64,000 bases of DNA from Ectothiorhodospira mobilis (GCF_900114895.1 NZ_FOUO01000005.1:1-64000), one strand, 5' to 3'. Shown: positions 56,010 through 64,000, counted from the stretch's first letter. The notes: generated from the letters alone by a model not told the origin. Numbers and translations: made by a program.

Positions 56010-56450
56010 TCACCTGGCTCTGTCCTTCCAGGCGGCGTGGCATGTCACACAAGACGTGTTCAGATCCTGCAGGGATTGGCTGGCGCCGGGCCAATCCCCC
56101 TTGGCCGCGGCCTCGGCGGTGGCCTCGGTATACCGATCCAGCAATCTGTCAAACTTTACAAGACTCGCCTTAAAGCCCTTCTGGTGCTCTTCTGGCATGA
56201 TCTCCCAGGGGACATGGTTCGGAGCCGGATGGGTCAGGATGGTCTCGGCCCCTTCCTGCACCATCTGCTTGTTCTGGCGGAGAATGCCTTCGTGCATCAT
56301 GCCCGAAGCCACGCCCATGATCTCCATGAGCTGACGGTAGCTCATGTCGGCCTTGTCCATGCCCGCCACAAGCTGCTCAGCCGTTCCCTCCTGGGCATGG
56401 ACAGAAGAAACCATGATGCCAATCCCTATTGCCAAGATCGTTGCTTTCAT
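56010..56450 (-). CDS. periplasmic class II (cytochrome c'-like) c-type cytochrome
   Basis: This 146-residue protein has a short signal peptide (KATILAIGIGIMVSSVHA) and a single haem-binding motif near the C-terminus, CVTCH at 134-138, in a mainly helical sequence. A C-terminal CxxCH in a four-helix protein is the class II cytochrome c' layout. Such proteins bind NO or serve in electron transfer, but this one is divergent, so the role is open. It is convergent with the AI-2E transporter gene and divergent from a CsoR-like regulator, with a palindromic operator between them. GC content is lower than in the neighbours. Confidence 0.8.
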   Translation of the reverse strand: MKATILAIGIGIMVSSVHAQEGTAEQLVAGMDKADMSYRQLMEIMGVASGMMHEGILRQNKQMVQEGAETILTHPAPNHVPWEIMPEEHQKGFKASLVKFDRLLDRYTEATAEAAAKGDWPGASQSLQDLNTSCVTCHAAWKDRAR

Positions 56451-56577
56451 TTCACCCCCCGCATTCGATTCATACTCAATGGCCACCCGTGCCTTGGAGC
56501 CGATCCTCTCCCGCTCATGGACGCTCATGGAAAATAAATACAAAAAAATCAGTAACTTGATTTCTTTACGCGATTAT

Positions 56578-56604
56578 CCTGTATCCCCCCCGGGGGGATA
56601 CAGG
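56578..56604. promoter_or_regulatory. palindromic CsoR/RcnR-type operator
   Basis: CCTGTATCCCCCC at 56578-56590 and GGGGGGATACAGG at 56592-56604 are perfect 13-base arms around one central C. G-tracts flanked by ATAC/GTAT are the hallmark of operators for the CsoR/RcnR/FrmR repressors. It lies 35 bases before the CsoR-like gene and 127 before the cytochrome gene. A TTGATT with a 17-base spacer to TGTATC could be the promoter it covers. Confidence 0.82.
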
Positions 56605-56638
56605 GGACTCTAAACCTTAGCGAACCCGGAAACAAGCG

Positions 56639-56920
56639 ATGCAGGACAAGACCCATCTACATCAGAGCCACGGCGAAATCATCAAGCGGTTGAAAAGGGT
56701 CGACGGCCATCTGGGCCACGTTATTGCGATGCTCGAAGAGGGTCACCGTTGCGTGGACATCGCGCAGCAACTCCACGCGGTAGAAAAGGGAATATGCCAG
56801 GCGAAACGGACCTTAATCCAGGATCACCTGGATCATTGCCTGGAAGAAGCAACGAAGGCCCGGGCGCAAGGAGCTTCTGTCTCATTGGAGGAATTCAAGG
56901 AGATCACAAAGTATCTGTAG
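56639..56920 (+). CDS. CsoR/RcnR/FrmR-family metal-sensing repressor, copper-type ligand set
   Basis: This 93-residue all-helical DUF156 regulator has the family pattern EIIKRLKRVDGHLGHVIAML. The ligand positions are Cys38 (RCVDIAQQL), His63 and Cys67 (DHLDHCL), which correspond to the Cys-His-Cys copper(I) site of Mycobacterium CsoR. FrmR and RcnR differ at the last cysteine. It should bind the palindrome at 56578-56604 and release it on copper or a related signal. No copper exporter gene follows; the only apparent target is the divergent cytochrome gene and its own gene. Confidence 0.88.
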   Translation: MQDKTHLHQSHGEIIKRLKRVDGHLGHVIAMLEEGHRCVDIAQQLHAVEKGICQAKRTLIQDHLDHCLEEATKARAQGASVSLEEFKEITKYL

Positions 56921-57007
56921 CTGTTGGATTGTTGCCTGAATCTACCGGGGAATGATGATGAGACGTTGTCCAGAAAATGATGCGAGGATGACGGATCTCG
57001 AAGACCG

Positions 57008-58177
57008 TCAAGACAGGCCAGCCCCTGGCGGGGTGGCCTTTTCACTCCCCCCGAAGAAATCCTCCTCCGGCGTGTTGGCGGAGCGGATGCAGCCCCTTCC
57101 GGCGCGCTTGGCCAGGTAGACGCTGTCGTCGGCCCGTTGGATGAGCTCGTCCGGGTGGGTCATGGAGGTGGTGCGCACGGCCACGCCGATGCTGGCGCTG
57201 CCCCGCCAGGCCTCGTCCCCCGTGGGCACGCGCAGGGCCGACACGGCCGCCTCCACCTGCTTCGCGACGTGCAAGGCCCCGCGGTAGGGCGTGTCCGGAC
57301 ACAGCACCAGGAATTCATCGCCCCCCAGGCGGCAGACGACATCGTCGTTGCGCAGGCTGTGTTTGAGGGTCCGGGCCAGGGCCACCAGCACCTGATCGCC
57401 GCTGTCGTGGCCATAGGTATCGTTCACCTCCTTGAAGTGATCCGCGTCGATCATCATGCAGGCCAGGGGGCGGCCCGTGTCGGAGGACTCGTCCCACAGG
57501 GCCCGGAGTTCCTTCATGGCGTGGCGCCGGTTGGGCAGTCCGGTGAGGACGTCCGTGCGCGAGAGCACCTCCAGGCGGCGGTTGGCCTCGGACAGCTCCC
57601 GCGTGCGCGCCGCCACCCGGGCCTCCAGGGAGTGATTCAGCTGCAGCAGTTGCCGGTTGCGCTCGGAGACCAGGGAGAACAATCCGCTCAGGGCCGTCAA
57701 CAGCGGCCCGGTGGCCGCATCGCTCTCCTTCTCCTGCGCCTCGAAGGCCGCCTCGGCGGTGGATCCCGCCCGGATGGCGGCGATCTGCCGGGCCATGTTC
57801 TGATCCTGCCCCAGGATGTGAAAGGCCAGCCAATGGGATAGATAATCCAGCAGATACCGTCCCGCCTGGGACACCCCCTTGTCCAGGGCCTCGTGCAACT
57901 GGGTGACCTCTTCCAGAAAACCGCGGTGGGCGGCCACATGGGCCTCCATGTGGCGGGGGTCCACCCCCACCGACTGCATCAGTGTCTCCTCCTCCCGGAA
58001 ATGGTAATCGGCATAATCCGCCAGTTGCCGGTAGAGGGCCTCCAGATCCCCCCGGTGGATCCGGTTGCTCCCCATCAACCCGCCCAGTTGGTTGATCAGT
58101 TCCACCAGGTGGTGGTGCTGCTGGTCCACGGCCGCAAGACCGGTGACGAAGCGTTCATTCCACTGGAAAGCGCGCAT
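57008..58177 (-). CDS. bacteriohemerythrin-GGDEF diguanylate cyclase
   Basis: This 389-residue cytoplasmic protein joins an N-terminal hemerythrin domain to a GGDEF domain. The di-iron ligand pattern is visible: His in DQQHHHLVEL (about 21-23), HFREEE (His59, Glu63), HMEAHVAAH (His80, His84) and WLAFHILGQD (His120, Asp125). A coiled coil (about 175-200) leads into the cyclase with DVLTGLPNRR, the I-site RNDD and the active-site CRLGGDEFLVL. Known Hr-GGDEF proteins respond to oxygen through the iron redox state. The protein should therefore couple oxygen to c-di-GMP and motility or attachment. Confidence 0.93.
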   Translation of the reverse strand: MRAFQWNERFVTGLAAVDQQHHHLVELINQLGGLMGSNRIHRGDLEALYRQLADYADYHFREEETLMQSVGVDPRHMEAHVAAHRGFLEEVTQLHEALDKGVSQAGRYLLDYLSHWLAFHILGQDQNMARQIAAIRAGSTAEAAFEAQEKESDAATGPLLTALSGLFSLVSERNRQLLQLNHSLEARVAARTRELSEANRRLEVLSRTDVLTGLPNRRHAMKELRALWDESSDTGRPLACMMIDADHFKEVNDTYGHDSGDQVLVALARTLKHSLRNDDVVCRLGGDEFLVLCPDTPYRGALHVAKQVEAAVSALRVPTGDEAWRGSASIGVAVRTTSMTHPDELIQRADDSVYLAKRAGRGCIRSANTPEEDFFGGSEKATPPGAGLS

Positions 58178-58266
58178 ACGGGCCGACCCCTAGTCGGGAT
58201 GATTCGATTGATTTAGACACGATACACCGCACCGGGCCGTGCCACCATTGCGGGGGATCTGCCGGC

Positions 58267-59496
58267 TCAGGGATCCCGGCCCAAGGCCCCCCAGGACACC
58301 CCCAGCGCCACCACGATGTAGCCGGCCAGGACCAGGGCCACCCTCTCCATGTCCAGACCGGCGTCCAGGGCCAGCCCCGCCGTCACCGGTGTGATGGCCG
58401 TGGACAGGACCATGGCGGCATGGGCCATGGCGCGGATGGCCCCCAGGTGGGCCGTGCCGTAGAGCACGGGCCAAAGGGCCCCCAGCAGGGTGCCCGCACC
58501 GCCGATGGACAGCCCCATGAGGGACATGAAGACCCACGCCAGGAGCGGATGATCCAGGGTGGCCACCAGCAACAGCCCGGCGAGCATGGGCAGCAGGAAG
58601 AGCCGCAGCATGGGCCGGGGCCCCATGCGGTCCAGGAGGATGCCCGAGACCAGAAGCCCCAGCACGTGGGCCGCGGCAAACCCGGTGAAGGCCCCCGCCA
58701 GCGCCTCCAGGGACCAGCCCTTGTCGGCGGCCAGCTGGGCCAGATGGAACACCATGGCCGTCATCACGAAAGGCGGTGCCAGCACCACCGGAAGGATGCG
58801 GTAGAAGCGCAGGTCCCGCAGCACCTCGCCCCGGGTCCACTGGCGGCGGCGCGGCCGGCCCGAACCCTCCTGTCCGCCCCCCTCGGCCTGGGCGGCATCG
58901 GCGGCATCGACATGGACCCGGCCCCGCAGCAGCCACAGCAGCAGGGGCAGGAACACCACCACCATGGCCCCGGCGGCGAGCCCCCAGGTGGCGCGCCAGC
59001 CCACAAGGCCGATGAGGGCCACGGCCGCGGCGGGCATCACCGCCTCCGCCAGGGGCAATCCCTTGGAGGCGATGCTCACCGCCTTGCCCCGATGGGTCTC
59101 GAAATGGCGCGCCATGCTGGTGGAGGCCGTGTGCATGAACAGCCCCTGGCCGCAGAAGCGCAGCAGGAACAGCCCCAGCACCAGGGCCGCCGCCGAGGTG
59201 GCCGAGGCCATCACCAGGCAGCCGGCGGCCACCCCCAGGGCTACACCGGTGACGAATCGGGACAGGGACACGCGGTCGATCCATCCCCCGGCCCAGGCCA
59301 CCAGCAGGCCACTGCCCAGGGTGGCCAGGGAATACAGCAGACCGTAGTGGCCATGGCTCAGGTCAAAGGCCGCCCGAAGTTCCGCCCCGAACACCCCCAC
59401 ATAGAAGGTCTGCCCGTAGCCGGACAGGGCAGCGGCCAGGACACCGAAGAACAGGAAGCGCCCATTGCGGCGCACAAAGCGAAGGTAATCCGTCAT
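58267..59496 (-). CDS. MFS transporter
   Basis: This 409-residue protein has about twelve hydrophobic segments in two halves with a charged loop (about 200-230, rich in Gly, Arg and Gln) between them. It begins near MTDYLRFVRRNGRFLFFGVL, and the loop 2-3 MFS motif is GWIDRVSLSRFVTG. The second-half equivalent is GILLDRMGPRPMLRL. The substrate is unknown. It stands alone on the minus strand, divergent from the recombinase-family gene. Confidence 0.88.
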   Translation of the reverse strand: MTDYLRFVRRNGRFLFFGVLAAALSGYGQTFYVGVFGAELRAAFDLSHGHYGLLYSLATLGSGLLVAWAGGWIDRVSLSRFVTGVALGVAAGCLVMASATSAAALVLGLFLLRFCGQGLFMHTASTSMARHFETHRGKAVSIASKGLPLAEAVMPAAAVALIGLVGWRATWGLAAGAMVVVFLPLLLWLLRGRVHVDAADAAQAEGGGQEGSGRPRRRQWTRGEVLRDLRFYRILPVVLAPPFVMTAMVFHLAQLAADKGWSLEALAGAFTGFAAAHVLGLLVSGILLDRMGPRPMLRLFLLPMLAGLLLVATLDHPLLAWVFMSLMGLSIGGAGTLLGALWPVLYGTAHLGAIRAMAHAAMVLSTAITPVTAGLALDAGLDMERVALVLAGYIVVALGVSWGALGRDP

Positions 59497-59582
59497 GGAC
59501 CCAGTGTACCGCGTCCGCCGGGCGGGTGACTTTGCGCCCCCGATACCCCGACAATGGCGCCATCGATCCAGAGGGGAAGGCC

Positions 59583-61640
59583 ATGGATACGGATTCGGTG
59601 GAGGATCTGCTGCAACAACTGAGGGCACACCTGGATGCGGACGGGGCCCCGGCCCTGCTGCCGGTGCTGCGGGCCGTGGTGGACTGGCTGCGGCCGCAGG
59701 ACCCGCGCCGCGCGGATCAGGCGGTGGAGCGCATCCGGATCTTCCATGCGGCCATCACCGCCGACACGGACCTGCACCAGGGGCTCCAGGCCCTGCTGCA
59801 GGAGGGGCTGGGGGAGGCCCGCCACCTGCCCCTGTACACCGAGATCGGCCTGTTCTCCCGCCGGGGGTTTCTCAAGGAACTGGGCCAGCGGGTGTACGAG
59901 AAGATCAATCCCAGACCCAGGGACCCCCAGAACCTGCGGGACGTGCTGGCCCTGGTCTTCGATCACCCCGAGGACCCGCAATGGGTGGTGGCGGTGCCGG
60001 ACGATGCCTGGCTCATGCTGCTGGACTGCTTCGAGGACCTGGGCCGGGAGGGCGGCCCGGCCCTGAAGCGCGCCCGGGAACAGGTGCTCTACGCCCTGGA
60101 GATGCTCTCCCTGTGGGTGGCGGCGGAGGAACTGGAACCGGAACTGCTGCGCCTGGACCCGCGCATCGCCGAGCGCAACTCCCCCTTCGTGGCCCAGGAA
60201 CGGGAGATCTCCGCCTACGTGAAGGACTACAACGCCTGGCTGGAGGACCCGCAGCGGACCTTCCACGATGACCGCCACGCCCGGGTGCTGCTGGAACAGT
60301 GCGCCGAACAGATCCAGCGCTTCCACCGCCGCGCCGTCACCCATGGCAGCAGCATCGGCCTCACGCATCTGCTGCAGCGCCTGGACCAGACCCTCACCCG
60401 CATGCGCGACCTGCTGGACATGCTGGACCCGGAAGACCCGGTGAAGCGGCGCTGTACCGCCGCCCGGCTGTTCCGCGCCCTGGTGGTGGAAAACGCCCGC
60501 CAGCGCTGCATCAAGGCCCTGTGGCAGGACAGCGTGCGCCTGGTGTCGCGCAGCATCACCGAGCAATCCGGCGAGACCGGCGAGCACTACATCACGCGCG
60601 ACCGGCGCGAATACCTCCAGCTGCTGGCCTCCGGGGCCGGCGCGGGCCTGGTCATCGCCCTCATGGCCCTGATCAAGATCCACATCCTGCAATGGGACCT
60701 CTCCCCCGGCTGGGAGACCGTCTGGGTGTGTCTCAACTACGGCCTGGGATTCGTCCTCATCCACATATTGCACTTCACCGTGGCCACCAAGCAGCCGGCC
60801 ATGACCGCCGCGCGGCTCTCGGCGGTGATCGAAGCCGGCGAGCGCGGCGCCGCCAACCAGACCCAGCTGGCGGAGCTGCTGCTGCAGGTGGGGCGCTCCC
60901 AGTTCGCCGCCGTGCTGGGCAACGTGGGCGTGGCCCTGCCGGTGGCCCTGGGGCTGGGATGGGCCGCCCTGAACCTCTTCGGGGCCCCGCTCGTGGAGAC
61001 CGAACAGGCGCACTACCTGCTCCACGGCCTGCGCCCCCTGGCAGGGCTGGCCCTGTTCTACGCCGCCATCGCCGGGGTCTGGCTGTTCGTCTCGGGCCTC
61101 ATCGCCGGCTACTTCGACAACCGCTGCGCCTCCCTGCAACTGGGGGCCCGACTGCGGGACAACCCCCACCTGGCCCGCGTCCTCTCCCCCTGCCTGCGCC
61201 AGCGCCTGGCGGATTACCTGGACCACAACTACGGCGCCCTGGCGGGCAATTTCCTCTTCGGCGTGCTCCTGGGGATCACCGGATGGGTGGGGCTCGTCCT
61301 GGGCCTGCCCCTGGACATCCGCCACGTGGCCTTCGCCTCCGCCAACCTGGGCTACGCCACCTCCGTACAGGACCTGACGATGCCCGTCTTCGCCCTGCAC
61401 TTCCTGTTCGTGCTGCTCATCGGGGCCGTCAACCTCTGGGTGAGCTTCGCCCTGGCCCTGTACGTGGCCCTGCGCTCCCGGGGCGTGCGCCTGGGGGACC
61501 TGCGCCAGCTCTCCCACGCCTATGTCCAAGCGGTACGCCGCCGCCCCCTGGAGTTCATCCTGCCCCCGGTACCGGAACCCGAGGATCCGGAGGCGACCCA
61601 CGGCAGCGGCAAGCCCCGGAACGACGCCCACGACCCATGA
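59583..61640 (+). CDS. PF10136 'site-specific recombinase' family membrane protein
   Basis: This 685-residue protein has a soluble helical N-terminal half (about 1-350) and a C-terminal half with about six membrane segments, such as GAGAGLVIALMALIKIHIL, LNYGLGFVLIHILHFTVA and FALHFLFVLLIGAVNLW. Conserved blocks include FTVATKQPAMTAA and SGLIAGYFDNRC. The family is named after an old recombinase report, but no serine- or tyrosine-recombinase motif is visible and the topology argues against a soluble recombinase. Its real role is unknown. GAGGGG precedes the ATG at 59583. Confidence 0.85.
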   Translation: MDTDSVEDLLQQLRAHLDADGAPALLPVLRAVVDWLRPQDPRRADQAVERIRIFHAAITADTDLHQGLQALLQEGLGEARHLPLYTEIGLFSRRGFLKELGQRVYEKINPRPRDPQNLRDVLALVFDHPEDPQWVVAVPDDAWLMLLDCFEDLGREGGPALKRAREQVLYALEMLSLWVAAEELEPELLRLDPRIAERNSPFVAQEREISAYVKDYNAWLEDPQRTFHDDRHARVLLEQCAEQIQRFHRRAVTHGSSIGLTHLLQRLDQTLTRMRDLLDMLDPEDPVKRRCTAARLFRALVVENARQRCIKALWQDSVRLVSRSITEQSGETGEHYITRDRREYLQLLASGAGAGLVIALMALIKIHILQWDLSPGWETVWVCLNYGLGFVLIHILHFTVATKQPAMTAARLSAVIEAGERGAANQTQLAELLLQVGRSQFAAVLGNVGVALPVALGLGWAALNLFGAPLVETEQAHYLLHGLRPLAGLALFYAAIAGVWLFVSGLIAGYFDNRCASLQLGARLRDNPHLARVLSPCLRQRLADYLDHNYGALAGNFLFGVLLGITGWVGLVLGLPLDIRHVAFASANLGYATSVQDLTMPVFALHFLFVLLIGAVNLWVSFALALYVALRSRGVRLGDLRQLSHAYVQAVRRRPLEFILPPVPEPEDPEATHGSGKPRNDAHDP

Positions 61641-61701
61641 CCCGCAAGGGCCGGAGCGTTTAGAATGAACGGCCCTCCCCAAGCATCACCCGCGGATACC
61701 C

Positions 61702-62247
61702 ATGGCCAATGCACTGCAGGAACAGCTCCTGAAATCGGGGCTGGTGGACGAGAAGAAGCTCAAGCAGGCCCGCCAGTCCAGCCCGGGCAAAAAGAAGAAG
61801 AAAAAGGGCAAGGGCAACGCCGAGGCGGCCCCCGCCCCCAGCGCCGCCGACGAGGCCCGGCGCCGGGAGGCGGAACGCTCGCGCCGGCTCAATGAGGAGC
61901 GCAAGGCCGCCGCCGAGCGCAAGGCCCGGGAGGCCCAGATCCGCCAGCTCATCGAGACCCACCGGTTGGACCGGGCCGGCGCGGACGTGGCCTATCACTT
62001 CCAGCACGGCCGCGTCATCCGCCACGTGTACGTCACCCCAAAACAGCGGGAACGCCTGGGCAGCGGGCAACTGGCCATCGTCGACCTGGACGGGGCCTAC
62101 GAGGTGATCCCCCGGGACACGGCCGAGCGCATCGCCGAACGCGACCCCGAACGGTTCCTGGTGCGCAACGACCCGGAACCGAGCGCGCCCAGCGACGAGG
62201 ACGACCCCTACGCCGGCTACGAGGTACCGGATGACCTGATGTGGTGA
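61702..62247 (+). CDS. DUF2058 (YaiL-like) protein
   Basis: This 181-residue protein has the family start ANALQEQLLKSGLVDEKKLKQ, a lysine-rich stretch (about 33-40), a long charged helix (DEARRREAERSRRLNEERKA) and the conserved C-terminal block VAYHFQHGRVIRHVYVTPKQR followed by GQLAIVDLDGAYEVIPRDTAE. YaiL of E. coli is a nucleoprotein/polynucleotide-associated protein of uncertain function. A terminator follows at 62406. Confidence 0.9.
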   Translation: MANALQEQLLKSGLVDEKKLKQARQSSPGKKKKKKGKGNAEAAPAPSAADEARRREAERSRRLNEERKAAAERKAREAQIRQLIETHRLDRAGADVAYHFQHGRVIRHVYVTPKQRERLGSGQLAIVDLDGAYEVIPRDTAERIAERDPERFLVRNDPEPSAPSDEDDPYAGYEVPDDLMW

Positions 62248-62646
62248 TGCCTGGGGATGGCGCCACCGGAGTCCGCCCCATCAAGATGATGGCTATCGCT
62301 ACCGTTTCCGCCCCCCTTTGGGTTTGAATCCGGCCGGTTTGCTGGCGATCCAATGGCCCCCCCTGAATTCAACCAATAACCGCAATGCACCATCCCTCGT
62401 TTCTTATCCCCCTTCACCATCGGGGGATTTTTTTTGGTTTCTTCTCTTCCGCAATGCCTTTCTGCCGTGGCTCCATCAAATACTTTTCCCACATCTGGGT
62501 CGGTTTGAGGACCGCGGTTCGGGATACAATGCCGTGTGATCGATGGCTCTTTGGGTATCGGAGGGTCGCGCGTTCAATTCGGACCTGGTCGGTCGAACCA
62601 CCCCGGCTTTGGCCGATTTCTTCCTTTGATTTGTTCGGTTGGAATC
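62248..62646. other. 399-bp lower-GC intergenic region
   Basis: Apart from the terminator at 62406-62435 and a possible -10 (TACAAT at 62525-62530) for the following gene, no gene or RNA family is recognised. Base composition is clearly less GC-rich than the upstream genes. Confidence 0.4.
62406..62435 (+). terminator. rho-independent terminator after DUF2058 gene
   Basis: ATCCCCC (62406-62412) pairs with GGGGGAT (62422-62428) and is followed at once by a run of eight T residues. It lies 159 bases after the DUF2058 stop and is the strongest intrinsic terminator on the plus strand in this part. Confidence 0.85.
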
Positions 62647-63039
62647 ATGCGAAAACGCTTTCTGGATAGCGGCCAGCCGGGTTGGCAGCCGTTGGCAAAA
62701 TTTCGAGTGGCGTTGCGAGGCTTATCGGGGGCAGCAGTTTCGGACTTCAGTGTCCTATACAAGCTACTGATTTCCCTACCCATCATCCTGCTGAGTCTCG
62801 TTTACCACCCGTGGCTGGACTCCCTGCTCGTCATACTTGTCACGGTGGTCATGTTGATCGCCGAGCTGCTCAATACGGCCATCGAAGCGTTATGCGACCT
62901 AGTGGAGTCGCGCTATGACCGGCAAGTCCGACATATCAAGGACGTGGCTGCGGCCGCCGCCTGGATCGCCATCCTAGTCTGGGTCATTGTCTTGGTGGTG
63001 GCTGGAAAGAACCTAGTTCACCACTTCATGGCTTCCTGA
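62647..63039 (+). CDS. diacylglycerol kinase-like membrane protein (DgkA family)
   Basis: This 130-residue protein has three hydrophobic segments and the DgkA-family catalytic signature LLNTAIEALCDLVESRYDRQVRHIKDVAAAAA, here quoted in pieces: ELLNTAIEALCDLV, then RYDRQVRHIKDVAAAA. It would phosphorylate diacylglycerol or undecaprenol in the inner membrane. The ATG at 62647 fits the usual length. Codon use and base composition are less GC-rich than in neighbours, and an hsdM scar follows, both signs of transfer. Confidence 0.88.
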   Translation: MRKRFLDSGQPGWQPLAKFRVALRGLSGAAVSDFSVLYKLLISLPIILLSLVYHPWLDSLLVILVTVVMLIAELLNTAIEALCDLVESRYDRQVRHIKDVAAAAAWIAILVWVIVLVVAGKNLVHHFMAS

Positions 63040-63130
63040 TCGAATGTATTGACAGCTTGAAATCCCCGCGCAGCAGGTCCGCCACGGACCAGATGAAAGC
63101 GGCGAGTTGGGAATGACTTTCGGTGTTCAT
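63026..63130 (-). pseudogene. 5' remnant of a type I restriction-modification methyltransferase gene (hsdM)
   Basis: The minus strand from the ATG at 63130 encodes a 34-residue peptide whose first 25 residues follow the HsdM N-terminus closely (MNTESHSQLAAFIWSVADLL, then RGDFK). The normal continuation (QxxYGKVILPFTVLRRLD type) is absent; the frame runs into the 3' end of the dgkA-like gene and stops at 63026. A whole HsdM has around 500 residues. This is therefore a scar of a lost or interrupted restriction locus. Confidence 0.75.
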
Positions 63131-63219
63131 AATGGTTCGCGTGTGAATTCAGGGGTTCAGGAAGACAGCAGGGAGTGGGTGCTCAAGGAGCAACCCTGGA
63201 AAACCTCTTTGCCATGACC

Positions 63220-64000
63220 TTACGCCCCCACCAGCGACCCCGCCGCATGGCCGGAGGCCCAGGCCCATTGGAAGTTGTAGCCCCCCAGCTGGCCGGTGAC
63301 GTCCAGGGTCTCGCCGATGAAATGGATCCCCGGGTGATCATGGCAGGCCAGGGTCTTGGAGGAGACGGCATCGGTGTCCACGCCGCCCACCGTCACCTCC
63401 GCCGCGCCGTAGCCCTCGGTGCCGGCGGGCCAGACCGTCCAGGACTGGCAGGCGGAGACCACTTGGCGCACCGCCGCTTGACCCATCTGCCCCAGGGGCT
63501 GGTCCTCCACCCAATGGCTGCACCAGCACCGGGCCACACGGCGGGTGAGGTGCCGTGCCAGCAGGGTCTGGAGCATCCGCCGGGGATGGGTGCGGCGTTG
63601 AGCGTCCAGCAGGGCCTCCAGGTCCATGCCCGGGAAGAGGTCGATGGCAACCGGTTCCCCCGGCCGCCAGTAGGAGGAGGCCTGCAGCACCGCCGGACCG
63701 CTCAGGCCCCGGTGGGTGAACAGCAGGTTTTCCGTGAAGGCATGATCCCCCACCCGCACCGTGGCCTTCAGGGCGATGCCGCTGAGGTCCCGGATGCGCT
63801 CCAGGGCCCTGCCCTCCAGGGTGAGGGGCACCAGCCCCGGGCGCGGCGGCTGCACCGGGAGACCGAGCTGGCGGGCCAGGTCCAGGCCGAACCCGGTGGT
63901 GCCGGTGGTGGGGAAGGAACACCCGCCGGTGGCCACCGCCAGGGCATCGCAGGTCACCATCCCCGCCGGGGTGACCACCTGATGGGGTGGGCCCGCATGC
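63220..64000 (-). CDS. HI0933/BaiN-family NAD(P)/FAD-dependent oxidoreductase, C-terminal part
   Basis: The frame is open to the window end, so the N-terminal FAD-binding region is outside. The visible ~260 residues carry the family's middle and end: ALAVATGGCSFPTTGTTGFG, PGLVPLTLEG, LFTHRGLSGPAVLQ, GYGAAEVTVGGVDTDAVSSKT and the C-terminal FAD contact GETLDVTGQLGGYNFQWAWASGHAAG. These flavoproteins are widespread and mostly uncharacterised; one branch reduces bile acids. It is read towards the hsdM remnant. Confidence 0.92.
   Translation of the reverse strand, partial: HAGPPHQVVTPAGMVTCDALAVATGGCSFPTTGTTGFGLDLARQLGLPVQPPRPGLVPLTLEGRALERIRDLSGIALKATVRVGDHAFTENLLFTHRGLSGPAVLQASSYWRPGEPVAIDLFPGMDLEALLDAQRRTHPRRMLQTLLARHLTRRVARCWCSHWVEDQPLGQMGQAAVRQVVSACQSWTVWPAGTEGYGAAEVTVGGVDTDAVSSKTLACHDHPGIHFIGETLDVTGQLGGYNFQWAWASGHAAGSLVGA

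Overview
This is a GC-rich gammaproteobacterial chromosome segment that most resembles a purple sulfur bacterium of the Ectothiorhodospiraceae or a relative. The photosynthetic lifestyle is read from a light-harvesting alpha/beta gene pair, a PucC/LhaA-family assembly protein and bchL (dark-operative protochlorophyllide reductase ATPase). The gammaproteobacterial placement is read from the gene orders flgM-flgA-cheV-cheR-flgBCDE and glyA-nrdR-ribD-ribE-ribBX-ribH-nusB-thiL-pgpA.

Layout. (1) 1-6830: flagellar and chemotaxis locus. flgB-flgC-flgD and a truncated flgE, preceded by cheR and cheV, lie on the minus strand; flgA, flgM, flgN and a PilZ/YcgR-like brake lie on the plus strand. Near-consensus sigma-54 sites precede flgB and flgA, and sigma-28 sites precede flgM and cheV. 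(2) 6815-8875: hybrid sensor kinase. (3) 9274-12424: photosynthesis genes bchL, pucC-like, LH alpha and LH beta, followed upstream by a zinc-ribbon membrane protein and gdhA. (4) 14655-19660: a chemoreceptor with a zinc-binding (CZB-like) sensor and a very large PAS/GAF diguanylate cyclase. (5) 19861-21742: tRNA-Glu, tRNA-Ala and gltX. (6) 21828-31822: an almost gapless vitamin B12 operon, btuB-cobB-cbiB-cobD-cobQ-cobU-cobT-cobC-cobS, behind a cobalamin riboswitch. (7) 32084-39503, divergent from it: btuF-btuC-btuD, running by overlapping stop/start into an RND adaptor and pump. (8) 39578-40092: a toxin-antitoxin pair in a lower-GC islet. (9) 40196-48669: a retropepsin-like protease, pgpA and the riboflavin/housekeeping operon up to glyA. 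(10) 48789-55991: TAXI-TRAP transporter, phosphatase, aminotransferase and AI-2E-type permease. (11) 56010-56920: a class II c-type cytochrome divergent from a CsoR-like copper-sensor candidate, with a perfect palindromic operator between them. (12) 57008-64000: hemerythrin-GGDEF protein, MFS transporter, a membrane protein of the so-called site-specific recombinase family, a DUF2058 protein, a low-GC dgkA-like gene, an hsdM remnant and the C-terminal part of a HI0933-type flavoprotein.

Working together. Two diguanylate cyclases, a PilZ protein, CheV/CheR and a chemoreceptor point to coupled control of motility. The B12 genes are arranged for salvage and nucleotide-loop assembly (BtuB and BtuFCD uptake; CbiB, CobD, CobU, CobT, CobC and CobS remodelling; CobB and CobQ amidation), with the riboswitch as the visible control. 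The most unusual items are the alpha-before-beta light-harvesting gene order, two structured repeats with self-complementary but different arms bracketing btuF-btuC, the CsoR-like regulator with its operator, the flgE truncation, and the hsdM scar.
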